This document shows, piece by piece, positions 38,601 to 50,318 of a DNA stretch of 64,000 nucleotides (positions are counted from its first letter, which is position 1; every line of letters begins with the position of its first letter). The notes beneath the pieces were generated by a model that saw only the letters and a program-made list of their open reading frames with translations, made no database searches and was not told the DNA's origin. The stretch lies in contig OX419755.1 of assembly GCA_948567375.1 (NCBI GenBank), forward strand, positions 64,856,944 to 64,920,943, read 5' to 3'. A program made the position numbers and the translations under genes. The stretch comes from Lunularia cruciata. Its lineage: Eukaryota; Streptophyta; Marchantiopsida; Lunulariales; Lunulariaceae.

Positions 38601-39680
38601 TGTTAACTAATTTCCATGAACCAATTATGAACCCTAGTTCCAAAAAAAGCATCCAAATATATAATCTTAGACTTCATTTTGACACTTATGAACCAATTAC
38701 TGAGCTATACTTTCCTAGTTCATGACATCATCCTTTTAGTCTTTTATACTCTATTCATAGTCTAATACTTGACCTACCATTTGTCTTTGATTTATCAAGG
38801 AGATATTTTAAATTGAATTAATCACTCAAACTCTTTGTGTTGGAAAAATCATATATTCTACTTTTCAAATTTATTACTAATATACAATATAAAAATTTGT
38901 TGATTAGTTCATTATCATAAAGGATAAAAGAAGGGTACTTGACAAAAAGTACTACCTTTTTTATAGTATTTCCATATTGAAACCAATCATTATTGTGAAG
39001 AAAATATATCATATGTGTGAACAAGCTATTCAATTGGAGAATAGTCAAAGCATAGACAGATGAGTGAATTTTTATTAAGTGTGACAAGGATCCTTTATTC
39101 CTAAATATCTCAAGGAAAACCTCTTCTGCATCTTCCATTGAAAATATTTGTCATAAGCTTGGTTGTTCTATATAGGAACTTGAATGTTATTAACACAAAC
39201 ATGTTAAATATAATATAATTTTATAGAGCCTTGAAATTTCAAGAAGATAAATTATTTAATATTTTATATTTTATTAAAGATTAAGTATTTATTTTTAAAA
39301 TCAAGATTTGTTACATTAAATAAAAATGACTTTTTGATAAATTAATTATGAAATCCTTATCATATCTATAGATAACAAGCACACATAAGAGGCATTTTAC
39401 TTATAGATTTGCCTTCTAAAATCCATATTAAATATTTCTTTGCATTCTACAACTATTTTTATTGAACAAAAAAAAGTGTAATTTTGATCTATATAATTAA
39501 TTCCAAGTCTCAGCCTTTCATTATGCAATCAATGTTTGTCTCATAAACAAGTTAGATCATTGATGTTGAGAGTTCAAGTAGTTTGTTTGTAATCAAGGTC
39601 ATGATTTTCAATTAATACTTAATAAGGAGTAACATAATATATTTTCAAGTAGAGGAGAAAAAAAACAAAATATTAATGCA
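35640..39680. other. AT-rich spacer
   Basis: About 4 kb without a recognisable gene. The longest frame, 38,818-39,138 on the minus strand (106 codons), has no known motif and is probably chance. Confidence 0.5.
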
Positions 39681-39689
39681 AAGATAATG

Positions 39690-40130
39690 TGGTAACCCAG
39701 TGTTTACAAAAAAGAGGTATAACTCCAGGTAATAGGTTGTTTTCTTCAGGATTAGGGTAGAAAATGGCTAGTTTTGAAGAGGAATGTCAGAACTTACAAT
39801 TCTTTATTGTTACCTAATTAACCTCTTTGCAATAACTACTCAAGGAGAGGGTAGTGTCATCACTATAACACACTAGGGCAAGAAGGTCAACTTAAAGATC
39901 ACTTTCATTATGAATATATTCCAACTATTTCATGAAGGCAATGCTTTAATCAAGTTCAAAGGGGCAACTTCACTACAAAGATATTCAACTCCAAAGAATG
40001 CATTCTACCCTTCCTAAAACGCAAAACTTGCAAAGACACTTTGCATTGATGCAATTCTTTGACCACTTTTGTGGTGCTATTTAACACTATAGTTTATGTT
40101 TTATCCACTAGATATTGTTTTGTTCCTTAA
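39690..40130. repeat. Dispersed repeat R, copy 3
   Basis: The GAGAGGGTAGTGTCATCACT block near 39,845 parallels AGAGGGTAGTATCACCACTA near 30,807. Neighbouring text about Ca 100 bases long also matches. The copy is shorter and more diverged. Confidence 0.4.
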
Positions 40131-40571
40131 GAGAGTGTAACTATCATGGTGGGCCAAAACTAGGTATTTATAGTTAGATCATATGAAATCCCCACACAAA
40201 CACATCTTAAGAGTAGCAATTAAGGTCCAAAAATACCACTCTCAAGGATCCCACACCATAGTTATAAGTAAAAATGTTCATACATTCAACTACTTGAGCT
40301 CCTACTACAAAGTTTCTTCATAATCACTCAAAAAGGCATGCATCAATGCTTGGAGTTTAAGCAAAAGTGATGAAGAATGTCTATCCCTTTTCCTTTATTC
40401 ATATTCAGATGGCTGAATGAATTACTTAGAACTAGGTTGAAGCCTTAAATAACACTTCCTACTTAAAGCCAAAGAAATATGATGCTAATCTTATCTTCTG
40501 GTCTTATCATGTTCTACTCACATGTAGATTAATTAGGTGCCTTACATTGTGAGTAAGGTGTACACCATCGG

Positions 40572-41060
40572 TTAGACAATCTAAAGGTGAAAATTGGGTC
40601 AGTAATATCTTTAGAGGAGTTATACATGATGGTCTAAGTTGGTTGGATAGATAAGTCACCAAAAGAGGACTTCTACTAACAAGGTAGAGGTCATAAACAC
40701 ACTTATTCAAAGCCAATTTTAGAAATCTAAACAAAATAATTAAGCCTCAAAAGTTATAATTTTACCCTCCATCCTCCTTGAAGAAGAGGTGTTGCTTTAC
40801 TTCTCCTTGGTTTGTCTCATCTAGACCTTTTCAATGGTACCATTTCCATCATGTTTTGAGCTTTCTACAAGATACAAAAGGATTTCCAAAAGATTCTCTA
40901 TGTTCAAACTTGTTTGACCAACCAATTAGGACTAAGGTTGAAATATCACCAATCTATGTATCTAATCCAAGGGTGGAGTTCTATTGGAGAGGTTCTTCTA
41001 TGCTATATTATAGATTTAGAGTGTCATCAAAGTATTGGAAAATTTCAATCTTATGTTCTT
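40572..41060 (+). repeat. Diverged LTR of the E family, plus orientation
   Basis: Reverse-complementing the E1 and E2 LTRs gives a matching order of blocks here: the AAAGGTGAAAATTGGGTCAG region, CACCAAAAGAGGACTTCTAC, the GGTACCATTTCC block, GATTCTCTATGTTCAAACTT GTTTGACCAACC and ATCCAAGGGTGGAGTTCTAT. Both ends are worn away, so it is a relic (solo LTR or truncated element) of a copy in the other orientation. Confidence 0.65.
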
Positions 41061-41349
41061 CTATCTTTGGACTATTATAGAAGGTATAAATTATTTACCA
41101 ATGAAAAATTGCATTTTTTTCTTTGGATTTCCTACTCCAAAGCTTACATCCATAAAGGTCCTAAAACTAAGAAATTATCTACAATTTCAAAGAACTTCTA
41201 TTGCCAAGATATTTGGCCTAAAGTACCACTACAAAGAACTACCTTTGCCTCTACAACTCCTAAGGAGTTTAGGGTTTAGTCTAGATAGCCAATGATCTTT
41301 AGGCCCAGGTTATTGTAGGACCTCATCAATTTCATGTGTGTATGTTCTC

Positions 41350-42350
41350 TAAGTCTAATTGCTAATTGGTCCATCTTTGTACTTCTCCTCCTCTAGTTTC
41401 TAGACTTGTAATTTCAGCTTGTCTAATATTGTCTTGGCAATCTTACCTTGAGCTTTTGCGTCCATCATTGCCATCAATTGATCCCAAACTTCCTTGATTT
41501 ATTGGAGGCTTTTTTGGGTTCCTTAGAGTTGATGTTTAATACTTTGACTTCCTTAGCTACCTCATCTACTAGTTGGGGTTAGTATGTACACTTACTTACT
41601 TCTCCTTCTTCAATTAGTTGGCAATTGTTGCACATTATGTAGCCACTTAATTCTTGTATTCATACATATGGAACTCCAAAGTAACTAGCTTGACCTTTTA
41701 TGATTTGAGTTCTCCTTACATGTTGAATACCTTTTCATCTTATACCCTGAGTTGCTAATACACTTATTGTTTCTACTTGTGTTCAAGCTAAATAGCTCTT
41801 AGATCTTCTTGAAAATTTTGAATGCCTTCTTTGTATTGGTTCCAAGATGTAACAAGCAAAGTATTTTGGCCCTTCACTTTATATTTCTTGTACATGAGTG
41901 CATTCACCTTTTGGCTTTTCTCCTTGTAAAAATTCTTCTCCACCTCTTCTACCTACCATGCTTCAACTTCCATGTAAATATGTTATTTTATAGCCTTTGG
42001 ACAAGGGAGGTCTAGTAATGACATCTGCATAAACCTCTTGATATTGAGGTAATATCATTTCTATAAGTTTTAGCACTAGTTCCACCAAATTAAGAATAAA
42101 ATTTAAGCCATCTATTATTTGTACTTGTGTAGTGTCTCCTTCTCTCTTCTACAATACTCCACTCAAATGGACTTTGTCTTTGTCTTCAATGTTTATCTTC
42201 TCTTTGGTTATCCACCTTCTCTTCTTCTTCTTCTTGGTGTACTTTCTTCATTTGTTCTTCTTGAATCAAACTAAGGTGTTACTTAGTCTGGTGTTGGGTT
42301 TCTTCTTTTTGCTCCACCTTGGCTCTAATCTTCTTGATCTAGACTCTACT
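41350..42350 (-). pseudogene. Possible coiled-coil gag-like relic, unidentified
   Basis: On the minus strand, about 41,370-41,520 reads as a clear charged helix (EVWDQLMAMMDAKAQGKIAK followed by TILDKLKLQV). Broken text of similar style extends to about 42,350. It resembles the kind of sequence seen in retrotransposon gag proteins but I cannot name a family. The plus-strand frames here are shadows of this composition. Confidence 0.3.
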
Positions 42351-42399
42351 CTTCAGAGTTTGGTGTAAATTGTAAATCTTTGTATTATAATCAATCTTT

Positions 42400-42828
42400 G
42401 GACTCAAATTGTAATAATATGGAGTTAGCAACAAAGTTAGTCAAGGATAACAAAGTAGTGAATAGGCCAAACAAGCCTAGAATATCCTAGAAGTATCTAG
42501 GAAGCTTCTTAGGAAGTGTCCCATTAGATTAGCTTGCACCCTAAGTAAATAGTTTCTAAAAGGAAGCTTATAGAAGCTCCCAACCAGCTTAGTTTGCACG
42601 TCAAGAAGGAAATTTCTTTAGGAGCTTCTCGGTTGACTTAGCTTGCACTCCAAGAAAGTGACTCAAGGAAACTTCTTGAGAAGCTTCTCAAGAGCCTTGT
42701 ATGATCCCTATAAATATGAGAGCCAAAGCTAGAAAAAAAGCTCATGCTAGGCATTAAAAGTTTCCCTTATGCAAGTGTCCCAATGTGAGCTTCCATTCTC
42801 CTATTTCTCTCCTTGGTCTTGGTCTTTT
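42400..42828 (+). repeat. Element C 5' LTR (right part, with TATA box)
   Basis: The stretch just upstream of a perfect primer binding site. It contains a TATAAATA box at 42,709-42,716, about 115 bases before the primer site. Upstream of that are three spaced copies of TTAGCTTGCAC-type sequence (42,529; 42,589; 42,638). The left border is not defined. Confidence 0.6.
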
Positions 42829-42830
42829 AT

Positions 42831-42842
42831 TGGTATCAGAGC
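42831..42842 (+). other. Element C primer binding site (initiator Met tRNA)
   Basis: TGGTATCAGAGC, an exact match to the usual plant initiator-Met primer site. About 250 bases of leader follow before family A sequence begins at 43,096. Confidence 0.88.
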
Positions 42843-43095
42843 AAGAATGGGATGGATGGAATATATGGAACACTAAATCCACTTCCACCAAACCATTGGG
42901 ATTTTTGTGTCCAGATACTACCCAAGCATCATCTCACACAATTCATCATCTCATGCTTTGGACAAGATTTTTTGCATATGATCACCTTGTCTAAGGAATC
43001 CTTGGTGCTTCTGGTTGTAACTTATGGATAATGGTGGATGTGTTGGATTTATGTGTTAATAAATTAGATAATTGGGAATAGTGTGATAGAGTAGA

Positions 43096-43545
43096 TGTCA
43101 CGCCATTTGTAGTTCCGCATCTAGATGCTCGGACACTGGAGTTCTAGTGATAGTAGTTAGAGTTATTCTAGCTGTTTCTCAGGGACTACTTTCCGACGGT
43201 TAGATTTTGTGTTTGGGGTACTGACTTCACGGTGGGGCCCACCGTCACTTTGCACCGTTTGCACCGTCAAGTGTGCCGTCAGCGGGACTATTAGGGTTTC
43301 AGGGCTAGCTCGAGTCCAGGGAGTATAGTTTTGAAGTGAGCTCCAGAGAGCTCACTTCTCTGATGTTGAGCCTTCGAGTTCCTGGCTATGGTGGACAGAG
43401 GCCGGCGAGCGTCACCTGGATTCTCTATGCTTGAGTGGGTGTGGCTTGACTGTAATCAGTGCCCAGTTGTTGGCAGTTTATAGAGTGACAGATCAAGTAC
43501 TGATCTGAGTTGAGTTGAGTTGAGAGTGTTAAGCAATCTGATTAC
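43096..43545 (+). repeat. A1 left terminal repeat
   Basis: Homologous to 53,840-54,287 and 63,195-63,642. It contains the GTGGGGCCCACCG near-palindrome (about 43,230) present in all copies. Confidence 0.8.
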
Positions 43546-44846
43546 ATCAGAGAAGTGAAGTCAGGGGGAAATCGGGTGCAGGAACGTTGAGTGTTGGTGG
43601 TATCTCCAAGCTCGGTGGATCGTGGTAGCTCGATTCAGGTTCTGTGTTTCCCTAGTGTGCAGAAGCTCGTGTAGTTGATGCAAATTTGGCAGTCAGGCGG
43701 ACGGTGAGCGGAAGCGCTGGCCAAATTTCGAGCAAAGAAGGAGCAATTTTCGAGCAGTGTTGTGATTTTGAGCTCAGGAGGTGAAGGCAGGACCAATTTG
43801 CTGCGAGTTGGGCTCAGAAAGTGAAATTGAAGGTGGAGTTGGAAAGCTCTTCTCATGAAATTGTGATTTGGAAAAACCCGTTTTGTCAATTTGGCTCGAG
43901 TGGAAAGTTAGCGGGGGATTTGGCGGACATCCATCTTTAGGGTTTACGTCAGATTTTACGTCAGATTTACGTCAGATTTTGGGCCAGAATTGGAGGAGTT
44001 TCACTGTTTGGCCAGATTTGGAGAAGTTTCGCTAGTTTGGAGGAGTTTTGTAGATTTGGAGAAGTTTCGCCAATTTTGGAGGAGGTTCGAAGTGGCAGCA
44101 AGAAAGGCCTCATTTGGCTGAATTTTGGCATTTCGAGGCTTTGAGGCATACGGCTGTGGGCTATGAGAGGCTACGAAGGCCTAGAAGGGCCAGCAAGCCA
44201 GCTTGCTGGCGTGAGGCTAGCTAGTTTAGTGTAGATCTTGGTCATTGGTTGGCAAAATCTGCCTTTCTTGCTAGATTAAGCGCAACAAGGTTTGACCCCT
44301 AGATCTCTTGTTCCTAGACTGGTGCCCTAGCCAATTGGTCCACCCTCACTTGTTGTCATAGTGACTGTGCCAATGTTATCTATACACATGTAGCTTTGGC
44401 TAGGAGAGGCAGTTTGATCCCATTCTTGGTGATCCTGGTAGCTTAGGACTTAGATACGAACTACTCTTATGTCAAATGCCAAATGGTGGCAGAGTCAGTC
44501 CCGTGTTGTGTTATGAGATGGAGGGTTTTCGTTTAGATTTCTTGTGATTGGATCCCCTCCATTCTCTGCTTCCTGTTTGTGCACCATGTTTGTGTGAGGT
44601 GCCTTGACTTTTGAGCGTTGGTGCTCTGGTGTGCTCTCGGTGGTGAGGCTGGAGTGATGACCAGTCAGACTACCTTTGTTTCTCTCCGGTGAAGCAGGAA
44701 GTGATGACCTGCAGACCGTGAGAGTGCGTGTTATGATGGCAGGTTACAGGTTGCCCTTCCCCTAGTGTAGTTATCTCGGTTAGAGTTACATTAGTGGGTG
44801 GTGTCTAGTTGGTGTTGGCACTTGGTGGGGCACTTGCAGTTGCGAC
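43546..44846 (+). other. A1 untranslated leader
   Basis: About 1.3 kb with no long open frame. It holds repeats of TTTGGAGAAGTTTCGC type (about 43,985-44,095), ACGTCAGATTTT repeats (43,945-43,980) and a perfect hairpin GCCAGCAAGC-CA-GCTTGCTGGC at 44,189-44,210. A TGGTGGCAGAG at 44,484 resembles a primer site. Confidence 0.6.
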
Positions 44847-46069
44847 TTGCGGTTGCAGTTGGTGGTTCGGGTTTGCTATTGCAGTTACATGGTCACGACG
44901 GAGTTCTTTGGAGATTCCAGAGGAGTTAGCCCTGCAGTACGCAGTGGGTTTACTCGGAGTGGTACTCGGTATCAGCCTGTATCTCAGGTCCCAGTGAGGG
45001 AGGAGATTGACTCTGAGTTGGAGTTTGACACAGGAGCTGATTCAGTTGAGAGTGCACTTGGTGTGTCCGCACCGTTGTTGTGGGACATGGACGAGATTTA
45101 TGGGGCCTCCAAAGGCCCTAGGCATTACTCTGGTATAGTGGGTACTATTGAGTTGGATGATTTCATCCAGGAGTTCGATAGTTGGTGTGATCTGCAGCAG
45201 ATGTGGAACCCGACTTTGTTCACACCCTTCATGGCATGGAAGGGGTTGTTTCAGCACTTGGAGGGTCCACCGATGGACGACTACCATGAGTTCAGGAGAG
45301 CTCATTTGGAGGAGATTGAGTTATGGAGACAATATTGGTCTCCACACTATGTCTCCATCACTTCAGGTTCGGTGGCCAGGAGTAGGTCGGTTGTACCTAC
45401 GAGTTCTAGCTCGAGTAGTGTTGGTGGAGCTAGTGGAGGTGCACTAGCTGGAGATAGTGCTACTACGAGTGGAGGTACCGCTGCAGGAGGTGGTGTGGTA
45501 CCGGGGTTTAACCCCATGGTGGAGTTCTTCCTATGTTTGAGGCAGAACTACCAAGGAGTGCGGACTGACAAGCTGAGGAGCTTGCAAGAGTTCCAGCGGA
45601 AGGCTGGAGAGAGCCTACGCGAGGCATACACTCGCATGAGGCGGCTGATCAGTTTCACTCAGGGAGTTATTGAGGCCCAAGCAGTCCAGTTTTGGTATGG
45701 GATACTGGATAGGGAGTTGCGATGTAGAGTTCGTGATGCTACGTTGTTGCAGGCTACTTTGCCCACTTTGGCAGTAGTCTTTGGTTTGGCTGAGCGTATT
45801 GAGCTCAACATGGTGGAGGAGAGAGTGGTGACATCTGGATTTGGTAGGGAGACCTCATCCATGGTTGTGACTTCTTCTAGAGTGCAGCAGAGTGCACCAT
45901 GCCCAGTTGGTTTTTGAGGACAGGGTGGACAGCCCAGATCCTATGGAGCGAGTGGAGAGCCTAGTGGAGTTAGACCCTTACCCTCATTTTCAGGTCAGCA
46001 GCAGCCAGTGAGTGGTGGTGTTGCTTGTTGGACTTGTGGTGGACCTCACCATAGGAGAGAGTGTACGCC
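44847..46069 (+). CDS. A1 gag, open for 356 codons then one in-frame TGA before the zinc knuckle
   Basis: Capsid-type protein of a Ty3/gypsy element. The first frame, 44,847-45,917, is uninterrupted. It has an acidic N-terminus, the conserved WDMDEIYGASKGPRHYSG and ELDDFIQEFDSWCDL, a Ser/Gly-rich linker at about residues 185-215, and the retrotransposon gag core LQEFQRKAGESLREAYTRMR at about residues 247-266. A TGA at 45,915-45,917 follows VGF. The same frame then continues GQGGQPRSYG to a knuckle ACWTCGGPHHRRECT. The full copy B has a TGA at the identical place. It was chosen to start at the ATG at 44,847; the later ATG at 44,889 (MVTTEFFGDSRG) is an equally good start because homology begins there. 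Confidence 0.8.
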
Positions 46070-46074
46070 ATGGC

Positions 46075-46930
46075 GACGGATACACAAAGTTCTCCTTGCT
46101 ATGCAATAACAAATTGAGCACCTTACTCAATTGTTTGATGAGCAAGACCATCATAGACAAGAGCACGTAGAGAGAGCACCAGTACAAGAAGGATACAAGA
46201 AAATCTGATTTCCAAAGCCTAAGGTATTTGAAGGCAAGAACCTTCCAAGTGTAGTGGAAAATTTTGTGGTTGATTGTGAACGTTACTTCAAAGCAACAAA
46301 CCTTCAAGATGAACAAAGATAGATTCTATTTGTCTCAAGTCAATTGGATGGAGTGTCTAAATTATGGTGGCAATTTAGAGTGGAACAAGCTAAGTGGCAG
46401 TTTGTCATGCCAATCTTGATATAGGAAGAATTTAAGAATGCAAGAATTGGACAATTCAAAGCTATTAATGCCACACGGGCCGCACAAGATAAGTTGGCAA
46501 AATTGAAGTAGATTGGCTAGGTAAGAATCTATATCACTCAAGTCCAAAACACCATTATGCAAATTCTGGATATACTAGATGGAGAAGCTCTATATTGCTT
46601 TGTGAGAGGCTTGAAGTCATGCACCAGGTGACTATGCATGAGCTCAAATTCTTGGAGGAAGCCATGCAATTGGCTGAACGCTTTGCTTCCTTGGTTGCGA
46701 CAACTTGGTCTTCCCCAACCTTGGCCTTCCCCAAACCCATCCACACACTACACACAGGTGGAGGAGCCAATAACAATGGAGATCAATGCCATCCAATGAA
46801 GACCATTTGGCACAATAGATGATGAAAGATTATGACAAAATAGTGGATGTTTCTGTTATTGCCAAATTGGACACCGCATTGCAGAGTTTCCACTCAAGAA
46901 TAAGCAACCTCAACAAGTTGCCCAAATGAA
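46075..46930 (+). pseudogene. Element C gag remnant
   Basis: It begins MATDTQSS right after the A1 junction. It then reads FPKPKVFEGKNLPSVVENFV and RYFKATNLQDEQR, typical of a gypsy gag, with LVSSQLDGVSKLWW downstream. ALYCFVRGLKS and TMHELKFLEEAMQLAERFAS follow. A worn zinc knuckle lies near 46,855-46,890 (CYCQIGHRIAEF, last Cys lost). Many stops. Confidence 0.8.
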
Positions 46931-46999
46931 ATTTGTGGAGCAAAATGATTAGGGAAACAAGGAATCTCAATAAGAGATTTCGAGCCACCTATTGGGAAC

Positions 47000-47345
47000 T
47001 TGATTAGTTCCAATGGTGTTGAAGGCTCAATCTATGCAAGTTTACTTCACTTGCAAGGTATGATATCTGATTGTGGTTGTAGGATTTTGGTTGATTCTAG
47101 AAGTTCAAAGAATTGTATGTTTATGCAATTAGCAAAGGAATTGGGTATTCCTATCAAGCCAGTAATTAGAAGTAGATTGATCATGGCAAATGGTAGAAAG
47201 GGATTGAATTCTATACCTCATATCTTGTTACTTTCAAGGTTGGGAAGGAGCATTTGGAGTATATGAAGTTTGTAGTGGCACCTCTACACTATGATATGAT
47301 TCTAGGACTACCTTGGCTTGAATGTCATCAGGTTCAATTTGATTG
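47000..47345 (+). pseudogene. Element C protease remnant
   Basis: CRILVDSRSSKNCMFMQLAK corresponds to the protease active-site box V-D-S-G-S-S with Gly changed to Arg. Downstream the flap region reads HYDMILGLPWLECHQVQFD. Confidence 0.78.
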
Positions 47346-47761
47346 GACCCAATGATAATTCAAGTATAACACTAAGGTAGGAATTTCTTATTAGATTGTT
47401 TGGCAGCTTTGAGTAAGACACCTAAGGATAGTCAATCCCAAGGTAGAAATTTTGTAAAGAAAGCAACCATAGAGCAAGCTTTGGAAGGAGAGAAGCCCCT
47501 AGATGGGAAGTTTTTCAGGAAAGCTCTATAAAGAAAGCAACCATGGAGCAAGCTTTGAAGGAAAAGAAGTCTTAAAATGGGAAGTTTGTCAGGAAAGTAG
47601 CCATAAAGCAAGCCATGAAGGAAGATAAGTCTTTAGAGGGGAAGTTTGTTAGTGAAGCAGCTATAGAGCAAGCTTTGGAGGAAGATAAGTCTATTTTTGT
47701 AGTGTGGATCAATTTGATTGCACAAGGATAATGTGAGGAGAGTCAAGAGCCTCATCGAGTA

Positions 47762-48440
47762 ATGGTTGATCACATAGTTCAAGAGTTTGCATATGTGTTT
47801 CTAGATGATCTGCCAAAGGGATTACACTTTGATTGTGGTATGCCCCTCAAGATTGAGTTAGTACTAGGAAGTACTCCAATGAGTAGACCAATCTATCAGC
47901 TCTCACTAAAGGAGTTGGAAGAGTTGCAAACAACACTTATGGAGTTGTTGGAGAAGGATTTCATACAACATAGTACATTTGCTTGGAAAACACCGGTACT
48001 ATTTGTTCCAAAGAAAGATGGGGGACTATATTTTTGTATTGATTACCATGGGCTTAATAAATAGACAATGAAGAATGCATACCCTTTGCTCCAAATTGAT
48101 GACTTGCTTGATCAATTGAGTGGAGCATGATATTTTTCCAAGCTGGATCTTTGCAGTGGCTACTAGAAAATCCCATTGATAAGGAGGATGTACAAAAGAA
48201 TACCCTTCACACAAGGTATGGACATTTTGAGTGGAGAGTTTTACCTTTTGGGCTCACTAATGCTCTAGAAGTCTTCATGGATCAGATGCAACCAGTATTG
48301 GATGGATTGTTGGATTGGTACATAGTGATGTTCTTGGATGATATCACAATCTTTAGCAAGATAGAGATAGAAAACATGTAAAGCATGTGCAAGAAGTCCT
48401 AAGATAACTAAGATAGTGAAATTTTTATTGCAAGAAGGCA
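47762..48440 (+). pseudogene. Element C reverse transcriptase
   Basis: The entry FVPKKDGGLYFCIDYHGLNK is at about 48,003, then YPLLQIDDLLDQL, then a frameshifted palm. WRVLPFGLTNALEVFMDQM and YIVMFLDDITIFSK (F-L-D-D box) are at 48,230-48,360. Stops and shifts inactivate it. Confidence 0.85.
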
Positions 48441-49140
48441 AAGAGTGCCTTTTGGTAAAAGGGAGTTACCTTCTTGGGTTCACAAGATCTCATCAGAGTG
48501 GATCAAGATAGAAGAGGAGAAAATCAAAACCATCACTGATTGGCCTACTCTAAAGGATGCTAGCAAAGTACGGGCATTTAATAGATTGGCTAGTTTTTAC
48601 CAATGGTTCATCCACAACTATGCCCATGTGGCCGCACCATTGATCCATCTCTTTGAGAAGAACTTGAGCTTTCAATGGACCAACAAGCACAAAGAAGCAT
48701 TCCAAAAGTTGAAACATATGGTGTCTTCAAGACCAAATTTTCAACCATATGATCCTCAACTACCATGTGTGGTTGATTTTGATGCTTCTAACTTTGCAAT
48801 TAGAGCCATTTTGCAATAGGAATTCATAGATGGATTACATTCTATTGCTTTTATGTCTCATAGACAAAATACAACAATAAGGAATTACTCTACTCAAGAT
48901 TGAGAACAACCAGCAATGATATATGCCACTAAGGTATGGAGGCATTATCTCTTGGAGAAACAAGTGGTCATGCAAACTAATCACAAGCCCTTGTTGCAAA
49001 TATTATATTTGGAACACATGAAGAGTTGACATCATCAATAGGAGGAACAACTACAATTGTTTGACATCAAACTTGAGTAAAAACTTGGTTGGTTCCATGT
49101 CATCCTTGATGCCCTATCATGACGAATTGATTTGAAGTCT
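48441..49140 (+). pseudogene. Element C RT connection and RNase H
   Basis: 48,445-48,819 carries KVRAFNRLASFYQWFIHNYA, the conserved end of RT. FQPYDPQLPCVVDFDASNFA follows as the start of RNase H. A QVVMQTNHKPLLQ-like block near 48,965-49,000 marks its second half. Confidence 0.82.
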
Positions 49141-49229
49141 CTTCCTCTCAACATGGTGGTAATTACAACAGTGTAAGTTGACTCCAAAGTCCAAACCAAG
49201 TTTAGGACAACTCTACAACAAGATCCATT

Positions 49230-49915
49230 CTTTCAAATGGTACAAGGTTATCTTGTAGCATGCGACAAACAGTACAACACCTTCTCCTTCAAGGAAGACC
49301 TTCTATTCTATGAGGACCAGATCTATGTTCCAGCCAAAGGTGATCTCCGACTTGTGGGCCTTCAAGAAGCCCATGATTTACCAATTGCTGGTCACATGGA
49401 TGTAGACAAGACCTTGGGTACCCTCTAATGCCAATGGTGGTGGTCCAACATGGCACGAGATGTTCAAGAGTTTGTTTGATCATGTAAGAGCTGCCAGTGC
49501 AACAACGCCAATAACCAAAAACCAAGTGGACTCCATCAACCACTCTCTATTCTATCTACTTTTTTGGAACATGTGAGCTTAGATCTCATCACCTCCTTGC
49601 CCAAGACAAAGCAAGATCACACAACAATTGTGGTGTTTGTTGATAAGCTTAGTAAGCAAATCCATTTGGCACCAATAGTTGATATTATAGATGCTCCAAC
49701 CTTGGCATAGATCTACTTTGATAATGTATTCAAACATCATGAGATGCCATATGTACTCATCTTTGATCGTGATCCTCAATTCACCAGGAAATTTTAGCAA
49801 GCACTCTTCTAGATACTTGGCACCAAGCTTGCTTTGTCCACTGCCTATCATCCTCAAAGTAATGGATGAATTGAATGTGAAAATTGCACCTTAGAGGATA
49901 TTCTTTGTGCCTTGA
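49230..49915 (+). pseudogene. Element C integrase, cut by A3
   Basis: The zinc-binding part reads GHMDVDKTLG, then CKSCQC, at 49,380-49,500. The core follows with Asp in SLDLITSLPK, Asp in LIFDRDPQF and Glu in IECENCTLEDIL (about 49,575-49,910). Several Arg and Gln codons have become Cys or stop, in keeping with C-to-T decay. The gene ends at the edge of the inverted family A copy near 49,917. Confidence 0.83.
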
Positions 49916-49916
49916 T

Positions 49917-50318
49917 GCAACATATACTTGATTCTTCACTCAAGCACTCCTTCACAATCAAGCACTAATTATAAACAAAGTCACACCCACTCTAACTAAG
50001 AGACTCCAAGTGATGCCTACCACTCCTTGTCTACCATAGCCAGGAACTCAAAGGCTCAACAAGAAGTGAGCTCTTTGGAGAAACACTTCAAAGGTATACC
50101 TTCTACTCAACCTATGTTTCTAACCCTAATAGCAGTGCTAATGGTACATTTGATGGTGCAAATGGTGCAAGTGATGGTGGGTCTCACCATGTGATAAGTA
50201 ACCCTAACATGAAATTAGATGACCAACAAGTAGTCTATGAGTAACTACAAAAATACCTATGACTACCAACACTACCACTCTAGCATCCAAGCAAACTAGC
50301 TTTGGCACTACAAATGTC
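49917..50318 (-). repeat. A3 terminal repeat (A-type), truncated
   Basis: On the minus strand it starts TGTCATGACATTTGTAG and matches the first 400 or so bases of the B terminal repeat, with clear divergence. It ends against element C integrase. Confidence 0.75.

Larger units (their letters stand above)
43096..46074 (+). mobile_element. Family A copy A1: 5' terminal repeat, leader and gag only
   Basis: It starts TGTCACGCCATTTGTAG, the same start as the full copy at 53,840, and runs colinear with it through the leader and gag up to the first zinc knuckle. At 46,074 it changes within one base to the gag of element C. All pol genes of family A are absent here. Confidence 0.85.

Noticed and set aside
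38818..39138. 106-codon minus-strand frame as a gene
   Set aside because: It resembles no family I know, has no neighbours, and AT-rich spacer can yield such frames by chance.
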